The notes beneath the pieces were generated by a model. It did no database searches. It was not told the DNA's origin and was given only the letters and a program-made list of their open reading frames with translations. A DNA stretch of 64,000 nucleotides from Zobellia uliginosa (GTDB lineage Bacteria; Bacteroidota; Bacteroidia; Flavobacteriales; Flavobacteriaceae), in the NCBI RefSeq assembly GCF_900156625.1, contig NZ_FTOB01000011.1, forward strand, positions 18,727 to 82,726. Reading direction: 5' to 3'. Of the stretch, positions 30,268 through 39,375 are shown one piece after another; position 1 is the stretch's first letter; each line of letters starts with the position of its first letter. Both the position numbers and the translations under genes were made by a program.

Positions 30268-31395
30268 TTACTTCAATTTTTTGAAAAACCTTATTATGTC
30301 ATCGGCTAACAATTTAGGTTGTTCTAGAGCCGGAAAATGTCCTCCTCTAGGCATTTCTGTCCAATGGATCAGGTTAAAGCCTTTTTCAATATAATCTCTT
30401 GGCGGTAAAGGAATTTCTTTTGGAAACCTTGCAAAACCAACTGGAGTTTTTACAAAATCGTTTTTTCCAAATTTGAGAGGATTATTGCCGATCTCGTGAT
30501 ACATTCTAATAGATGAGTGTATTGTTTGAGTGAACCAATATAAAGTGACGTTCGCCAGTAATTCTTGTTTTGTAAAGCTATTTTCAATAGCTCCATTGTT
30601 GTCGCTCCAAGCCTTAAATTTTTCTAATATCCAAGCACAAAGTCCAATTGGGGAGTCATTTAGTCCATAAGCCAATGACAAAGGTTTTGTGCTATGGACT
30701 AAAGCATAAGCGCCCTCTTGTTCATTCCACATTTGTGTATACTTTCTGAATTTCACGATGTGCGTATCTATACTTTCGTTCTCTTTAAAATAAGGTTCAT
30801 AGGAATCGGAAATATAATTCAGATGTAATCCGATAACACTTTCAGGATATTTTTGCGCAATTTTTATGCTAATTCCTGCACCAATATCTCCGCCTTGAAG
30901 CCCATATCTCTTATACCCTAGCTTAAGCATAAGTTTATGCCATAAATCTGCGTTAAACCCATAATCACTTCCATTCTCCCTTGGTTTTTTTGAAAATCCG
31001 AATCCGATTATTGAAGGTATAACCAAATCAAAGGCCATGTCTTCTGATTCTGTTAGATATGGTATGATTTTGAGCATTTCAAGAAATGAACCAGGCCAAC
31101 CGTGTGTTATAATTAGGGGAGTGGCCTTCTTCTTTTTACTTTTAATATGAAGAAAATGGATTTGGTTTCCATCAACTTCCGCGATAAAATTCGGAAAGGA
31201 ATTTATTTCTTTTTCAATTATTCTCCAGTCGAATTCTTCGAGCCAATACCCAGCTAGGGTTTTGATATAAGATAGGCTAGTACCGTACTTCCAATCTGAG
31301 TTTTTAATTTCATCTGGCCACCTAACTTTTTTGATTCTATAATTTAAATCATCAAGTTCAGATTGGGGTATGTTTACCTTAAATTCTTTTATCAT
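30268..31395 (-). CDS. Epoxide hydrolase, alpha/beta-hydrolase fold with EHN domain
   Basis: The 375-aa product has the N-terminal epoxide-hydrolase domain (VNIPQSELDDLNYRI, WRIIEKEIN) followed by an alpha/beta hydrolase core. The oxyanion HGWPGS motif is followed by the nucleophile elbow GLQGGDIGA, with an Asp nucleophile as in epoxide hydrolases, and a C-terminal catalytic His in PRGGHFPALEQP. Length matches the microsomal-like EHN class (about 370-400 aa). It would hydrolyse epoxides to diols in the cytoplasm; no signal peptide is seen. It stands alone, divergent from the gene at 31773. Confidence 0.9.
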   Translation of the reverse strand: MIKEFKVNIPQSELDDLNYRIKKVRWPDEIKNSDWKYGTSLSYIKTLAGYWLEEFDWRIIEKEINSFPNFIAEVDGNQIHFLHIKSKKKKATPLIITHGWPGSFLEMLKIIPYLTESEDMAFDLVIPSIIGFGFSKKPRENGSDYGFNADLWHKLMLKLGYKRYGLQGGDIGAGISIKIAQKYPESVIGLHLNYISDSYEPYFKENESIDTHIVKFRKYTQMWNEQEGAYALVHSTKPLSLAYGLNDSPIGLCAWILEKFKAWSDNNGAIENSFTKQELLANVTLYWFTQTIHSSIRMYHEIGNNPLKFGKNDFVKTPVGFARFPKEIPLPPRDYIEKGFNLIHWTEMPRGGHFPALEQPKLLADDIIRFFKKLK

Positions 31396-31772
31396 CTAGA
31401 TTTACAACATTATGTACAAAGTACTTATAACGACTAAGGTAATAAATCCCTTTTCGGGAATGTCCGGCCTTCCCGGAAAAATAATATAGATGGCTATACG
31501 ATTTCCTTAGGCGGTAATTATGGATAGGTTTGTTTAATATCAGTTTGTCTCCTTCAAATTAAGGAAGTAACTCAGTCTTTACGGAAATTACAATGGAAGC
31601 ATTGATTTTTGCCAATTGGTTCTTTTCCTTGAAAGGCGGCCAAAAAAACTATGATATCTAGAGAGGGCATTATATAGTATTTTATGATTTGATTAAACCT
31701 TTCCAAGTTTTGATAGTCTTTGTATTACACTAAAAATAAAACGGTCAATTCTGAATTTAATACGTACAAAAA
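31396..31772. other. Divergent intergenic region with an imperfect GC-rich hairpin
   Basis: No gene is visible. An imperfect hairpin near 31450-31482 (TTTTCGGGAA against TTCCCGGAAAA) lies between two divergent genes, so it is not an obvious terminator for either and could be a regulatory site or repeat. Promoters for both neighbours should lie here. Confidence 0.35.
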
Positions 31773-32501
31773 ATGAAATATATAATATATGCATGCTTAC
31801 TACTAACAAGTTTTAATGCTTTTGCATCAGGTAAAAAAAGTATTTCGGCAGATACCACACAAGTAAGCAATGAAGGTATATTATATAAGGTTTCACAAGA
31901 AGGTAATTATGTCTACCTAAACATTAGCACTACTGAAAAAAAGACGGCGATGTCAATAATTAGAACCGGACTTACCATTTATTATGACATTAAAGGAAAG
32001 AGAAAGAAGGATGTGTACGTAAAGTATCCTTATAGTACGGAGCCAAGACAACCTCGGCAAGGTTCACTAGAAATTAAGGATATAAATGCTATAGACTTAA
32101 ATCATATGATTGAAAAGTTGCCAGCAGTAGCGGAGTATAGCTCTTTTGAAGAAAGACAAGAGTTTAATAAAGACTTGAATAGTTTAGACATTACAATTGA
32201 AAACAGTTATTCACCTTCAAGTCAATTATTTGAATTTTCCATTAAAATTCCAAAAGCTAAAATAGCCTCTCAAAAAAACACCGATTTTTCTAAACTATCC
32301 ATAGGTGTTGTAGCCAATAAAAAGGAAGGAAATATAAATAAGGAAAGAGAGCAAGGACAAGGCCAAAGAATGAGGAGTGGTGGTGGTCGTAGAGGAAATG
32401 GAAATGGACGTGGCGGCGGCGGTATGGGGCGCCAGAATAGACAACGACCAAGTTCGACAGTAGAAAAGACAAGTGTAAATTTTTGGTTTGAAGCAGAATA
32501 A
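31773..32501 (+). CDS. Exported hypothetical protein with Gly/Arg-rich C-terminus
   Basis: The 242-aa product has a clear signal peptide (LLLTSFNAFASG). The mature part is a beta-rich domain (YLNISTTEKKTAMSIIRTG and the following FSIKIPKA strand) without motifs I recognise. From about residue 195 it becomes a low-complexity Arg/Gly/Gln segment (GGGRRGNGNGRGGGGMG), then ends in the beta strand SVNFWFEAE. The basic, glycine-rich linker near the C-terminus is unusual for a periplasmic protein. No operon partner. Confidence 0.55.
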   Translation: MKYIIYACLLLTSFNAFASGKKSISADTTQVSNEGILYKVSQEGNYVYLNISTTEKKTAMSIIRTGLTIYYDIKGKRKKDVYVKYPYSTEPRQPRQGSLEIKDINAIDLNHMIEKLPAVAEYSSFEERQEFNKDLNSLDITIENSYSPSSQLFEFSIKIPKAKIASQKNTDFSKLSIGVVANKKEGNINKEREQGQGQRMRSGGGRRGNGNGRGGGGMGRQNRQRPSSTVEKTSVNFWFEAE

Positions 32502-32805
32502 ACCCATAGTTGTCATCTACGTCTAGATGTTCAAGTATTTTTATCATTAGTATCGCCATTCGGGCATTGGCGGAAAAACAGCTTTTTTATTTTTTATCGT
32601 TGGCATTTGGCAAGGGAAAAATGAACGTGCTGTTTTTGCGTGTTGGTTTTTTTTAGTTCTGATTTAGACGATTTCCTGTATTGTGCACAACAACGGTTTA
32701 CATATATAAAGTACGATTCTTAAAATACATAGATTTTTCTAGGGGGGATTGTTTTTTTTTAATAGGGGAGAACTCAAACATAGCCGTATATTGAGTGTTT
32801 TTAAA

Positions 32806-32836
32806 GCTTTCGCTTTTAGCGAAGGCTAGATTTTTT
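32806..32836 (+). terminator. Hairpin between convergent genes
   Basis: GCTTTCGC at 32806-32813 pairs with GCGAAGGC at 32819-32826 (one G-T pair), followed by TAGATTTTTT. It lies between the convergent ends of the genes at 31773-32501 (plus) and 32886-33458 (minus). This GCTTTCGC-type hairpin is common in Flavobacteriaceae intergenic DNA. Confidence 0.5.
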
Positions 32837-32885
32837 ACACCTTGTACTGAAGACTTCAAAAAAAGAATTTGTTCTACCTCGGTTG

Positions 32886-33458
32886 TTAGTTGCCAAAAGT
32901 TTTTGTCCATCCAATTCCAATCTGATATCCAGATTGAGCTTTGTCCTTTATAAAAGGTAGAAATGTAGTGAATCCAATTTTATTGGAATTATTAATCTTA
33001 TATTTTGGCGAAAAAGAAAAGCCATAATTAAAGAAAAATTCTTTATTAGAATAATCTTCTTCAAAACCTATTCTTTCATTTACCAAATTACCTTTTGTAT
33101 AGGCATAACTTAAACCAACAGGCAGTTCAAAATTTAATTGGACTTTTTTGAAATTTAACGAATATCCAAAGTTCACAGTTGGTATTAAGCGCATATCAAT
33201 ATCATCTACTAAATAGGCATCTGGTTCTGATTCTCCTTTAAAATCGAAATAGGCGGCTAGGTTAAAAGAAATCGTAAAATGATTTGTTTTATTAGATAGC
33301 GGTACGATCAATTTGCTGTAGCCACCGTAATATAATGATTCATCACCTGCTCCCAATACACCTATTTCTAAAGAGTTTTTATTGGTTTTTTGAGCGTATA
33401 AGGTATTACTTATAGAAAACAAACCTATAATTGTAATTATTCTAATTACTGAATACAT
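32886..33458 (-). CDS. Exported hypothetical protein, probable outer-membrane beta-barrel
   Basis: The 190-aa product has a signal peptide (IGLFSISNTLYAQ) and alternating hydrophobic/polar strands (HFTISFNLAAYFDF, VNFGYSLNFKKVQLNFELP, FNYGFSFSPKY). It ends in a strand with aromatic residues (YQIGIGWTKTFGN), consistent with a small outer-membrane barrel. Its start overlaps the end of the upstream esterase gene by 17 bp, so the two are translationally coupled. Function unknown. Confidence 0.55.
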   Translation of the reverse strand: MYSVIRIITIIGLFSISNTLYAQKTNKNSLEIGVLGAGDESLYYGGYSKLIVPLSNKTNHFTISFNLAAYFDFKGESEPDAYLVDDIDMRLIPTVNFGYSLNFKKVQLNFELPVGLSYAYTKGNLVNERIGFEEDYSNKEFFFNYGFSFSPKYKINNSNKIGFTTFLPFIKDKAQSGYQIGIGWTKTFGN

Positions 33459-34233
33459 AGTCTAATCCTTTTTTAAATATTGTATGGGCAGAACCTGTAT
33501 GTCCGCTCTTTTCTATTAATTCATTTTTGTGCTTAAAATTTCGATAGTTTCTATTGTCTATACGTTCATTCATTTCCTTAAAGGACGCGAGCATAACCCC
33601 TCCTTCTAAAGTTCCCATTCCATTATAAAATGTTACGTCTAAGTCATTGTTTTCATTAGCATAATTCTGTTCATATTCGAATATAACACCCGAATCGTAC
33701 CAGTATGATGTGCCACTTGCTATAAATTTATCGAAAGGGTTATCTTGCCTATTCTGTGCCATAATATACTGTGTGAACAACCCACCAAAAGAATGACCAA
33801 TTAGTGTTTTATTATTTAATGGGTCTACACTGTATCTAGATTCAAGTTCAGGTATCAGTTCTTCTTTAATAAACCGATAAAAATTATTGGCCCCTCCGGT
33901 ACCATGTTCATAAGATGTTGGCGTATAATCTCGATTCCTATTTTTATTGTTTCCAATAGATATTAAAATAGAAGGGGGCATACTTCCGTTCTGGGTTTTA
34001 TCGGAGATTAGACTTGCTATAGTATTGAATCTAGTATCGCCATCTAAACCGATGATCAATTGGTTATAAGAATTATGGGAATAATTTTCGGGTAAATAAA
34101 CATAGATAGGATAGCTATCGTCAATAATGTTTGATTGTAGTATAAATTCTTCGGTAACTCCTATAATGTCTAAACTCGCATCGTTGGAGCAACTTAAAAG
34201 TAAAGTTAAAAGCAAAGGGTAGATAGATTTCAT
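33442..34233 (-). CDS. Putative esterase (alpha/beta hydrolase), lipoprotein
   Basis: The 263-aa product has lipobox LLLSC with Cys15. The nucleophile elbow GHSFGGLF (Ser) follows a YSVDPLNNKT segment, as in the esterase-D/IroE-type family, and a late SGHTGSAH region offers the catalytic His. It probably hydrolyses an ester at the periplasmic side or cell surface; the substrate is unknown. It is the first gene of a two-gene unit with the barrel protein, downstream of a Crp-like regulator on the same strand. Confidence 0.75.
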   Translation of the reverse strand: MKSIYPLLLTLLLSCSNDASLDIIGVTEEFILQSNIIDDSYPIYVYLPENYSHNSYNQLIIGLDGDTRFNTIASLISDKTQNGSMPPSILISIGNNKNRNRDYTPTSYEHGTGGANNFYRFIKEELIPELESRYSVDPLNNKTLIGHSFGGLFTQYIMAQNRQDNPFDKFIASGTSYWYDSGVIFEYEQNYANENNDLDVTFYNGMGTLEGGVMLASFKEMNERIDNRNYRNFKHKNELIEKSGHTGSAHTIFKKGLDYVFSN

Positions 34234-34302
34234 GGGCTAAAATTTGCTACAAAGATGCAACAGCTTTGAGCCATAAAACTTATTTCAAATCAATAAATGA
34301 TT

Positions 34303-34908
34303 TTATTTTCTAAGATATTCCTTTTTTACCCTACTGTAAGTTTCGGGCGACATGCCTAGGTAATTTGCAATTAGTTTTTGAGGTATCTCTTCTATGAACA
34401 GTTTTGATTTATCAATTGTTTGCAGAAACAATTCATACTTTTTGCAGGCATCTTTGTGTTGCAAGATTAAAGACCTTTTTTCGCGTTCTAGATGTACTTG
34501 TTCAAACAGCTTGGTGTAGATATAACAAAAAGGTTGGCTTTTTAAAAGTAGTTTTTCAATATCATCTTTTTTAAAATATAGAATTTCTACATCAGTAATT
34601 GCTTGTTGGATTTGATTTGAAGGCGAGTTTTCCATATAACTGGTGAAATTGTTAAAACTCATACCTGACAAGGAAAAATCGATAGTAAACAATTCTTCTT
34701 CAATTATTACATATTGATGAATAAAGCCTTTAATTAGTAAACTGGTTTTTGTTTCAACTTGACCAATATTTAAAATAATCTCTCCCTTTTTGTATTTTTT
34801 CTTTTTTAAAATTTCGGCTATGGGCTTAAATTCCAAGGCGGTAAGTGGGTAGACGGTATTTAGAAAATTATATAAAATATTTTCTTCTTTTGAGAAAGCT
34901 TTATTCAT
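34303..34908 (-). CDS. Crp/Fnr-family transcriptional regulator
   Basis: The 201-aa product has an N-terminal cyclic-nucleotide-binding-like beta roll (KKYKKGEIILNIGQ, LLIKGFIHQYV) and a C-terminal winged helix including QKLIANYLGMSPETYSRVKKEY. Length and layout match the Bacteroidota Crp-like group that usually lacks the conserved cAMP-contact residues. It lies 69 bp upstream of the esterase/barrel pair and is likely to regulate it. Confidence 0.85.
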   Translation of the reverse strand: MNKAFSKEENILYNFLNTVYPLTALEFKPIAEILKKKKYKKGEIILNIGQVETKTSLLIKGFIHQYVIIEEELFTIDFSLSGMSFNNFTSYMENSPSNQIQQAITDVEILYFKKDDIEKLLLKSQPFCYIYTKLFEQVHLEREKRSLILQHKDACKKYELFLQTIDKSKLFIEEIPQKLIANYLGMSPETYSRVKKEYLRK

Positions 34909-35404
34909 TTGTAGGTAAGTTGATTTTTATTTTTTGCTAACGGCTCGGCTCGAATGTTTGTCTCTTAGTTGAAGCTAAGATATTTAGAATAATCCATTGG
35001 TTTAAAAGTAATGATGATTTTGTGGTAGGGCTGTAGCCTTCCCTAAAAATGTAGCCTTCAAAACGGTAAAGGCAAAAGAGTCGCCGGTGATAAGGATGGC
35101 GCCGATAGCCCATGGTTCTTGGCGATGGGCACCGTGGGGCGGAACACGCGTTATATGGCCTTGGGATTGTCCTTGCTGCAACGCGCAATGCTATTGCTTA
35201 GGTTGCTTAAGAACCACATGGGTTCGATGCTGCGGCCCACTCGAGTTCCAATTGTCTAGAAGAGCGTGTCCGGTATATATAAGCACAGATACAGGGCTTC
35301 AAAAGTAAATTCAAGAGATTTGGCGAACATCGGAAACAGGCCTGAGCCATTAAATTTGGCACTTTATGATCTATTTGCAATACCTATTGCAACCGACACC
35401 ATTG
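34909..35404. other. Intergenic region containing a GC-rich island of unknown origin
   Basis: This 496-bp stretch contains, at about 35075-35255, a block conspicuously richer in G and C than its surroundings. Open frames run through it on both strands (for example a minus frame with a hydrophobic stretch ending KATALPQNHHYF), but none has a recognisable start or family. It is probably a transferred or decayed fragment. Confidence 0.35.
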
Positions 35405-36460
35405 TTAGCCATTGGCTTTCCACGCTTGTTTTAGTATGTTTTTCAATAAATCTATATAATTCCAACCGATTTTTCTCGAGGCCAACAAGGTCAGACTATC
35501 TTGGTTTAACCTATTCGGTCGCGATGGTCCGGTCATATTAGGTTTCATATTTAGGTCGAACAAAAAGTAATTTCCATTCTCGCCTGCACGACAATCTATT
35601 CGTATCGGTGCTTTGATATTCAGTAATTCGCCCGCTCTTACGCAATGACCATAAACCTCAATGATTTTTTTTGACTTTAGTTCATCGTTTTCAAGTACTG
35701 AACTGTTTTTCATTACTGCTACTAGTCCGTTATAGGGTGCTATTCCATTTTCGTGGTTAAATCTTTTGACGGCAGGAAGGCACCAAGGTTTTTCATAAGT
35801 CCTTTCTTGGTTATTTATCAGATAATTACCGGGGGGCATTACGGTGACCGTTATTTCTTGACCGTTTAAAAATTGCTCGACATAAACACTTTGACCATAT
35901 TCTTTACTAGAGAATATGTGGTTTAGTTTATTATCCAGTTCTTTACGGTTATGTACCAATGAAACACCTTGACTGCCTCGTCCCCTTATTGGCTTGACGA
36001 CCAGCGGAAAATCAATATCCAATGAGTAGTCGTTCAAATTTTCGATTGAAATCAATCTAGTTTTGGGGATAGGGATTTCGTTTTTTCTCAATAGTTCATT
36101 TGTGACATATTTGTCATCATAGATATCCACCTGATTCGGTAGTTGTCCGATAAATTGAATATCTCGATCAAAGAAGTTCTCTATTTCGTGGTTTTTGTAT
36201 AAAACTGTATTTAACCAAAGGGTATTTGCTCCCTTGTCCAATGCTTTTTGAATTCCTTGCTTTGTGTCTGGGAAGACCCAATCCAAATGAGTTTCGATAT
36301 TAGGATTATCGACTGGGGTAACTATTTGAATATTGTTCTTTTTTAATTCGCAAGCGATGTCTGCCCCACTATCGGAATATCCGCCTGGTTTCATTGGTTT
36401 CTGAACACCACCTGTAATTGGTGGAAGTTTTGCTTGATAGAGGATGGCTATTTTTTGCAC
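35405..36460 (-). CDS. ATP-grasp ligase of the D-Ala-D-Ala-ligase-like group
   Basis: The 351-aa product has the ATP-grasp layout: an N-terminal domain (KIAILYQAKLPP), a central ATP-binding domain with FPLVVKPIRGRGSQGV (Lys and Gly-rich loop) and VEQFLNGQEITV. The C-terminal metal-binding strand is APIRIDCRAGENGNYFLFDLNMKPN, with Asp and Asn ligands. It resembles D-alanine-D-alanine ligases but is not in a cell-wall gene cluster and lacks the usual ddl context, so it more likely makes another amide or dipeptide bond. No partner genes; an IS1182-type relic lies just upstream. Confidence 0.75.
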   Translation of the reverse strand: MQKIAILYQAKLPPITGGVQKPMKPGGYSDSGADIACELKKNNIQIVTPVDNPNIETHLDWVFPDTKQGIQKALDKGANTLWLNTVLYKNHEIENFFDRDIQFIGQLPNQVDIYDDKYVTNELLRKNEIPIPKTRLISIENLNDYSLDIDFPLVVKPIRGRGSQGVSLVHNRKELDNKLNHIFSSKEYGQSVYVEQFLNGQEITVTVMPPGNYLINNQERTYEKPWCLPAVKRFNHENGIAPYNGLVAVMKNSSVLENDELKSKKIIEVYGHCVRAGELLNIKAPIRIDCRAGENGNYFLFDLNMKPNMTGPSRPNRLNQDSLTLLASRKIGWNYIDLLKNILKQAWKANG

Positions 36461-36654
36461 GATATTTTTTCAGCTTGTAGTTAAGGTCAGTTTGTTTAAA
36501 ACCGCCTTTAATTTTAAATAAATTTACATAAATTCTGATATAAGGGTGTAGCCTTTAAAAAACAGTACGAGGATTTTCCAGCGGAAAATCAGAGATAGTA
36601 AACTTGCAACGACTTTTGATAAAGCCTAAAATAGAGTAATTACTTTTATACATT

Positions 36655-36900
36655 GTGCCTGTTGCACGAATTGACGAAAAAACAACATAGGAGCAAGGCA
36701 ATCTTAACGTTACATCCTTAATTTTAGGTATGCCGGAAAAAAGGAGTATCAAGAAAAACGGTCCGTGAATTTGTAATGAGCCATCGCCTACAACCTAAAA
36801 ACCACGAAATTTACAACTTCCAGACCGGCATAAAAAAGGCCCCATAAGTAGGCTTATATCAATAGCTGTCGTAGTAATTAAAGGCTTGCGCAAGGGTTAC
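36655..36900 (+). mobile_element. IS1182-type relic, internally deleted (copy A)
   Basis: The left end GTGCCTGTTGCACGAA at 36655 and the right end CTTGCGCAAGGGTTAC at 36885-36900 are degenerate inverted ends of the family best seen at 59085-59647. Between them are pieces of the same transposase start and end (GTATGCCGGAAAAAAGG and CCTACAACCTAAAAACC) with the middle missing. It cannot encode an active transposase. The stop codon of the HxlR gene lies inside its right end. Confidence 0.7.
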
Positions 36901-37331
36901 CGGTGTTCTAGCCAGTTATTTTTCTTGTAATTTTCTACTATAACTTCAATAAACTTTTCTTTGTTACTTCTTATCATATCTAGTTGTTCCCCTGCGTATA
37001 AATCTGAATGAAATTCCCGTAGATGATTATCGCTCCAAATTGATAGTTCTACGATCAATGGCGCTAGTGCAAGTCCCTTTTCGGTTAAGGTATATATGTT
37101 CGTTTTTTTGTTTTCAGGAAGTTTTCCCTTTATTAAAATTTTAAATTCTTCGAGCATTTTTAATCGCGATGACAAGATATTTGTTGCGATAGCTTCTTCA
37201 CTCTCAATAAAATCTTTAAATGTTTTTTTCTCTTCGGTCAACATTTGTTTAATAATTACTAAAGACCATTTATCTCCAATGATATCAATGGCACTGGTAA
37301 TTGGGCAGTTGCATCTAAATTTATGTTCCAT
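36897..37331 (-). CDS. HxlR-family transcriptional regulator
   Basis: The 144-aa product is a winged-helix HxlR regulator: N-terminal CPITSAIDIIGDKWSLVIIK, then EAIATNILSSRLKMLEEF (recognition region), and IYTLTEKGLALAPLI. HxlR proteins usually repress divergent detoxification operons and respond to electrophiles or oxidants. It is divergent from the reductase/hydrolase operon at 37459, with two palindromes and a promoter in between. The last residues and the TAA stop come from the tip of the IS relic at 36655-36900, so the native C-terminus was probably altered by that insertion. Confidence 0.9.
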   Translation of the reverse strand: MEHKFRCNCPITSAIDIIGDKWSLVIIKQMLTEEKKTFKDFIESEEAIATNILSSRLKMLEEFKILIKGKLPENKKTNIYTLTEKGLALAPLIVELSIWSDNHLREFHSDLYAGEQLDMIRSNKEKFIEVIVENYKKNNWLEHR

Positions 37332-37378
37332 GGGGTATTACCTTATCGTCATCGTGTAAAAATACGTTTTTTTATTTA

Positions 37379-37427
37379 TTACTTGCAAAATAAAAGTAAT
37401 AACTTATCTTTGCTTGCAATTAGCAAG
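37379..37427 (+). promoter_or_regulatory. HxlR operator palindromes overlapping a Bacteroidota promoter
   Basis: A TTG at 37383-37385, a 19-bp spacer and TATCTTTG at 37405-37412 match the Bacteroidota sigma consensus TTG-N19-TAnnTTTG for the gene at 37459. One inverted repeat, TTACTT...AAGTAA (37379-37399), spans the -33 region. A second, CTTGC-AATTA-GCAAG (37413-37427), follows the -7 box. This layout suits repression by the adjacent HxlR protein. Confidence 0.8.
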
Positions 37428-37458
37428 TAATAATTTGGTGTAAATAAAATATAATAAA

Positions 37459-38469
37459 ATGAAAAAAGTATTGGTAACTGGAGTTTCAGGATATGTTGGT
37501 CTGCACGCTGCAGTGGAACTGTTGAAAAATGGTTATGCAGTTAAAGGTTCAGTTAGAAACTTATCTAAAACAGAGCAATTAACAAGGGCAATTCGAAAAG
37601 AAGTTAAACCTAATGGTAATTTAGAGTTTTGTGAACTTAACCTTTTAAAAGATGAAGGTTGGATGGAAGCAATGCAGGATTGTGACTATGTTCTACATAT
37701 TGCCTCGCCTTATGTGGCAAGTGAACCCAAAGATGAAAATGAGATTATAAAACCTGCTATTGAAGGTACACAACGTGCGCTGGAATTTGCTAAAAATGCA
37801 GGTGTGAAGAGAGTTGTGTTAACATCATCGATGGTAGCTATGTTCGGTGATGCGGACAAGTCATTGAACATTGGGCAGGATACTTGGACTAATCCGAATG
37901 CTAAAAATATGTCCGCCTATGTAAAAAGTAAGACCCTTGCAGAAAAGAGTGCCTGGGATTTTATTGAAACTCAAAAAGGTGATAATAAGTTGGAATTGGT
38001 CGTTATTAATCCAGGTCCGATTTGGGGCCCGACCTTGTCAGATAAACTCTCTGGTGAATCAATGAATATTGTTAAAGATATGATATCTGGTAAAATGCCA
38101 ATGCTTGCCAAAGTGCGCATTAATATGTCAGATGTAAGGGATATTGCCAGTATTCACGTTAAGGCTTTGGAAAATGAGAAAGCTAATGGACAACGATTTG
38201 TTGTGGCAACCGAAAATCCATATTCATTTAAAGAAATGGCCCAAATTCTAAAATCAAATGGAAATGAAAAAGTTAGTACACTCGAAGGTCCAAATTTCCT
38301 GCTAAAATTCATGTCTAAGTTTAACAGTGATTTAAAAGGAATGAAGCCTTTTATTGGAAACACCTATGATGCTGACGTCAGTAATACCATGAACACCTTT
38401 AATTGGAAGCCTATTTCCTTTGAGAAATCCATTTTAGACACGGCTCAATGCGTAAAAGCATTGATTTAA
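37459..38469 (+). CDS. NAD(P)-dependent epimerase/dehydratase family reductase (extended SDR)
   Basis: The 336-aa product has the extended-SDR Rossmann motif VLVTGVSGYVGLH (TGxxGxxG), a YVLHIASPY segment, SSMVAMFGD, and an active-site YxxxK in SAYVKSKTLAEK. It resembles dihydroflavonol-4-reductase-like aldehyde reductases, which reduce small carbonyls with NADPH. It is the first gene of a three-gene operon (spacings 25 and 5 bp) under the HxlR-type promoter, so a role in reactive-carbonyl detoxification is plausible. Confidence 0.85.
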   Translation: MKKVLVTGVSGYVGLHAAVELLKNGYAVKGSVRNLSKTEQLTRAIRKEVKPNGNLEFCELNLLKDEGWMEAMQDCDYVLHIASPYVASEPKDENEIIKPAIEGTQRALEFAKNAGVKRVVLTSSMVAMFGDADKSLNIGQDTWTNPNAKNMSAYVKSKTLAEKSAWDFIETQKGDNKLELVVINPGPIWGPTLSDKLSGESMNIVKDMISGKMPMLAKVRINMSDVRDIASIHVKALENEKANGQRFVVATENPYSFKEMAQILKSNGNEKVSTLEGPNFLLKFMSKFNSDLKGMKPFIGNTYDADVSNTMNTFNWKPISFEKSILDTAQCVKALI

Positions 38470-38494
38470 TTTATAACAAAAACAATTGTAGAAT

Positions 38495-39370
38495 ATGAAT
38501 ATTCTAATATTAGGGGCTACAGGTAATACTGGCTCAATAATCGTAAACCAATTAAAGAAAAAGCAGGCGAATTTTGGTGTTATGGTTACCCGGTATAAAG
38601 ACGCTGAGAAACTAGAATTACAAGAGAAGCAGATCCGTATTGGAAATTTTGATGATGTAGCATCATTAGTCGAAGCTTTTGAAGGCGTGAATAGAATTTA
38701 CGTATTGACACCAATACATGCCAAGGCTAGAGATTGGGTGAAAAATATCATTGTGGCGGCAAAAACGGCAAATGTTAAGCACCTGGTAAAACAATCTGGT
38801 TTAAAAGCAAGTAAAGATGCCACTTCAGAAGTTATTAGGGAACATGCTATTACAGATGGGTTAATTAAAGAATCAGGTATAGATTATACTTTAATTCAAC
38901 CGAATACCTTTTTTCAGAATTTTTATGCTAACCTAGCAAGCATTAATGCAGAAGGTCGTTTTTATTCATCTCTTGGTGAGACCGCAGTAAGTTTGGTTGA
39001 TATTAACGATGTGGCAGGCGTTGCGGTTGCTGCCTTAACAGAGGATGGACACGTAGGGAAAACACACCTTATTACAGGTCCTGAGTCACTTACTTCTTCC
39101 CAACAAGCTAAGATATTAAGTGAAGCCATTGGTAAAGAGATTTCTTATATAGACCTGCCTGAACAGGCCTTGATAGGAGGATTAAAGGAAGCTGGCTTCG
39201 GAGATTGGCTTTCTGAAAAGTTAGGGGAAATGATTACATGGTTCACTGAAGGAGACTATGGTTTTACGACGCATACTGTTGAAGAAGTTTTAGGTCGTAA
39301 ACCTCGCTCTTTTGCTGATTTTGCAGATGAACTCGCGCTTTCTATCGACAAGACAAAAAAACAATACTAA
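38495..39370 (+). CDS. NmrA-like NAD(P)-binding protein (atypical SDR)
   Basis: The 291-aa product has the NmrA-type motif ILILGATGNTGSIIV (GATGxxG), the IYVLTPIHA strand, VKHLVKQSG and YTLIQPNTFFQNF. These match the atypical SDR group including NAD(P)H-quinone-reductase-like and NmrA redox-sensing proteins, which lack the YxxxK catalytic pair. It is the middle gene of the HxlR-linked operon, ending 5 bp before the hydrolase. Confidence 0.85.
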   Translation: MNILILGATGNTGSIIVNQLKKKQANFGVMVTRYKDAEKLELQEKQIRIGNFDDVASLVEAFEGVNRIYVLTPIHAKARDWVKNIIVAAKTANVKHLVKQSGLKASKDATSEVIREHAITDGLIKESGIDYTLIQPNTFFQNFYANLASINAEGRFYSSLGETAVSLVDINDVAGVAVAALTEDGHVGKTHLITGPESLTSSQQAKILSEAIGKEISYIDLPEQALIGGLKEAGFGDWLSEKLGEMITWFTEGDYGFTTHTVEEVLGRKPRSFADFADELALSIDKTKKQY

Positions 39371-39375
39371 AAGAA

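Noticed and set aside
34937..35308. Overlapping open frames around 35.1 kb as genes
   Set aside because: Both strands are open only because of high G+C; neither has a credible start region, domain or neighbour relationship.
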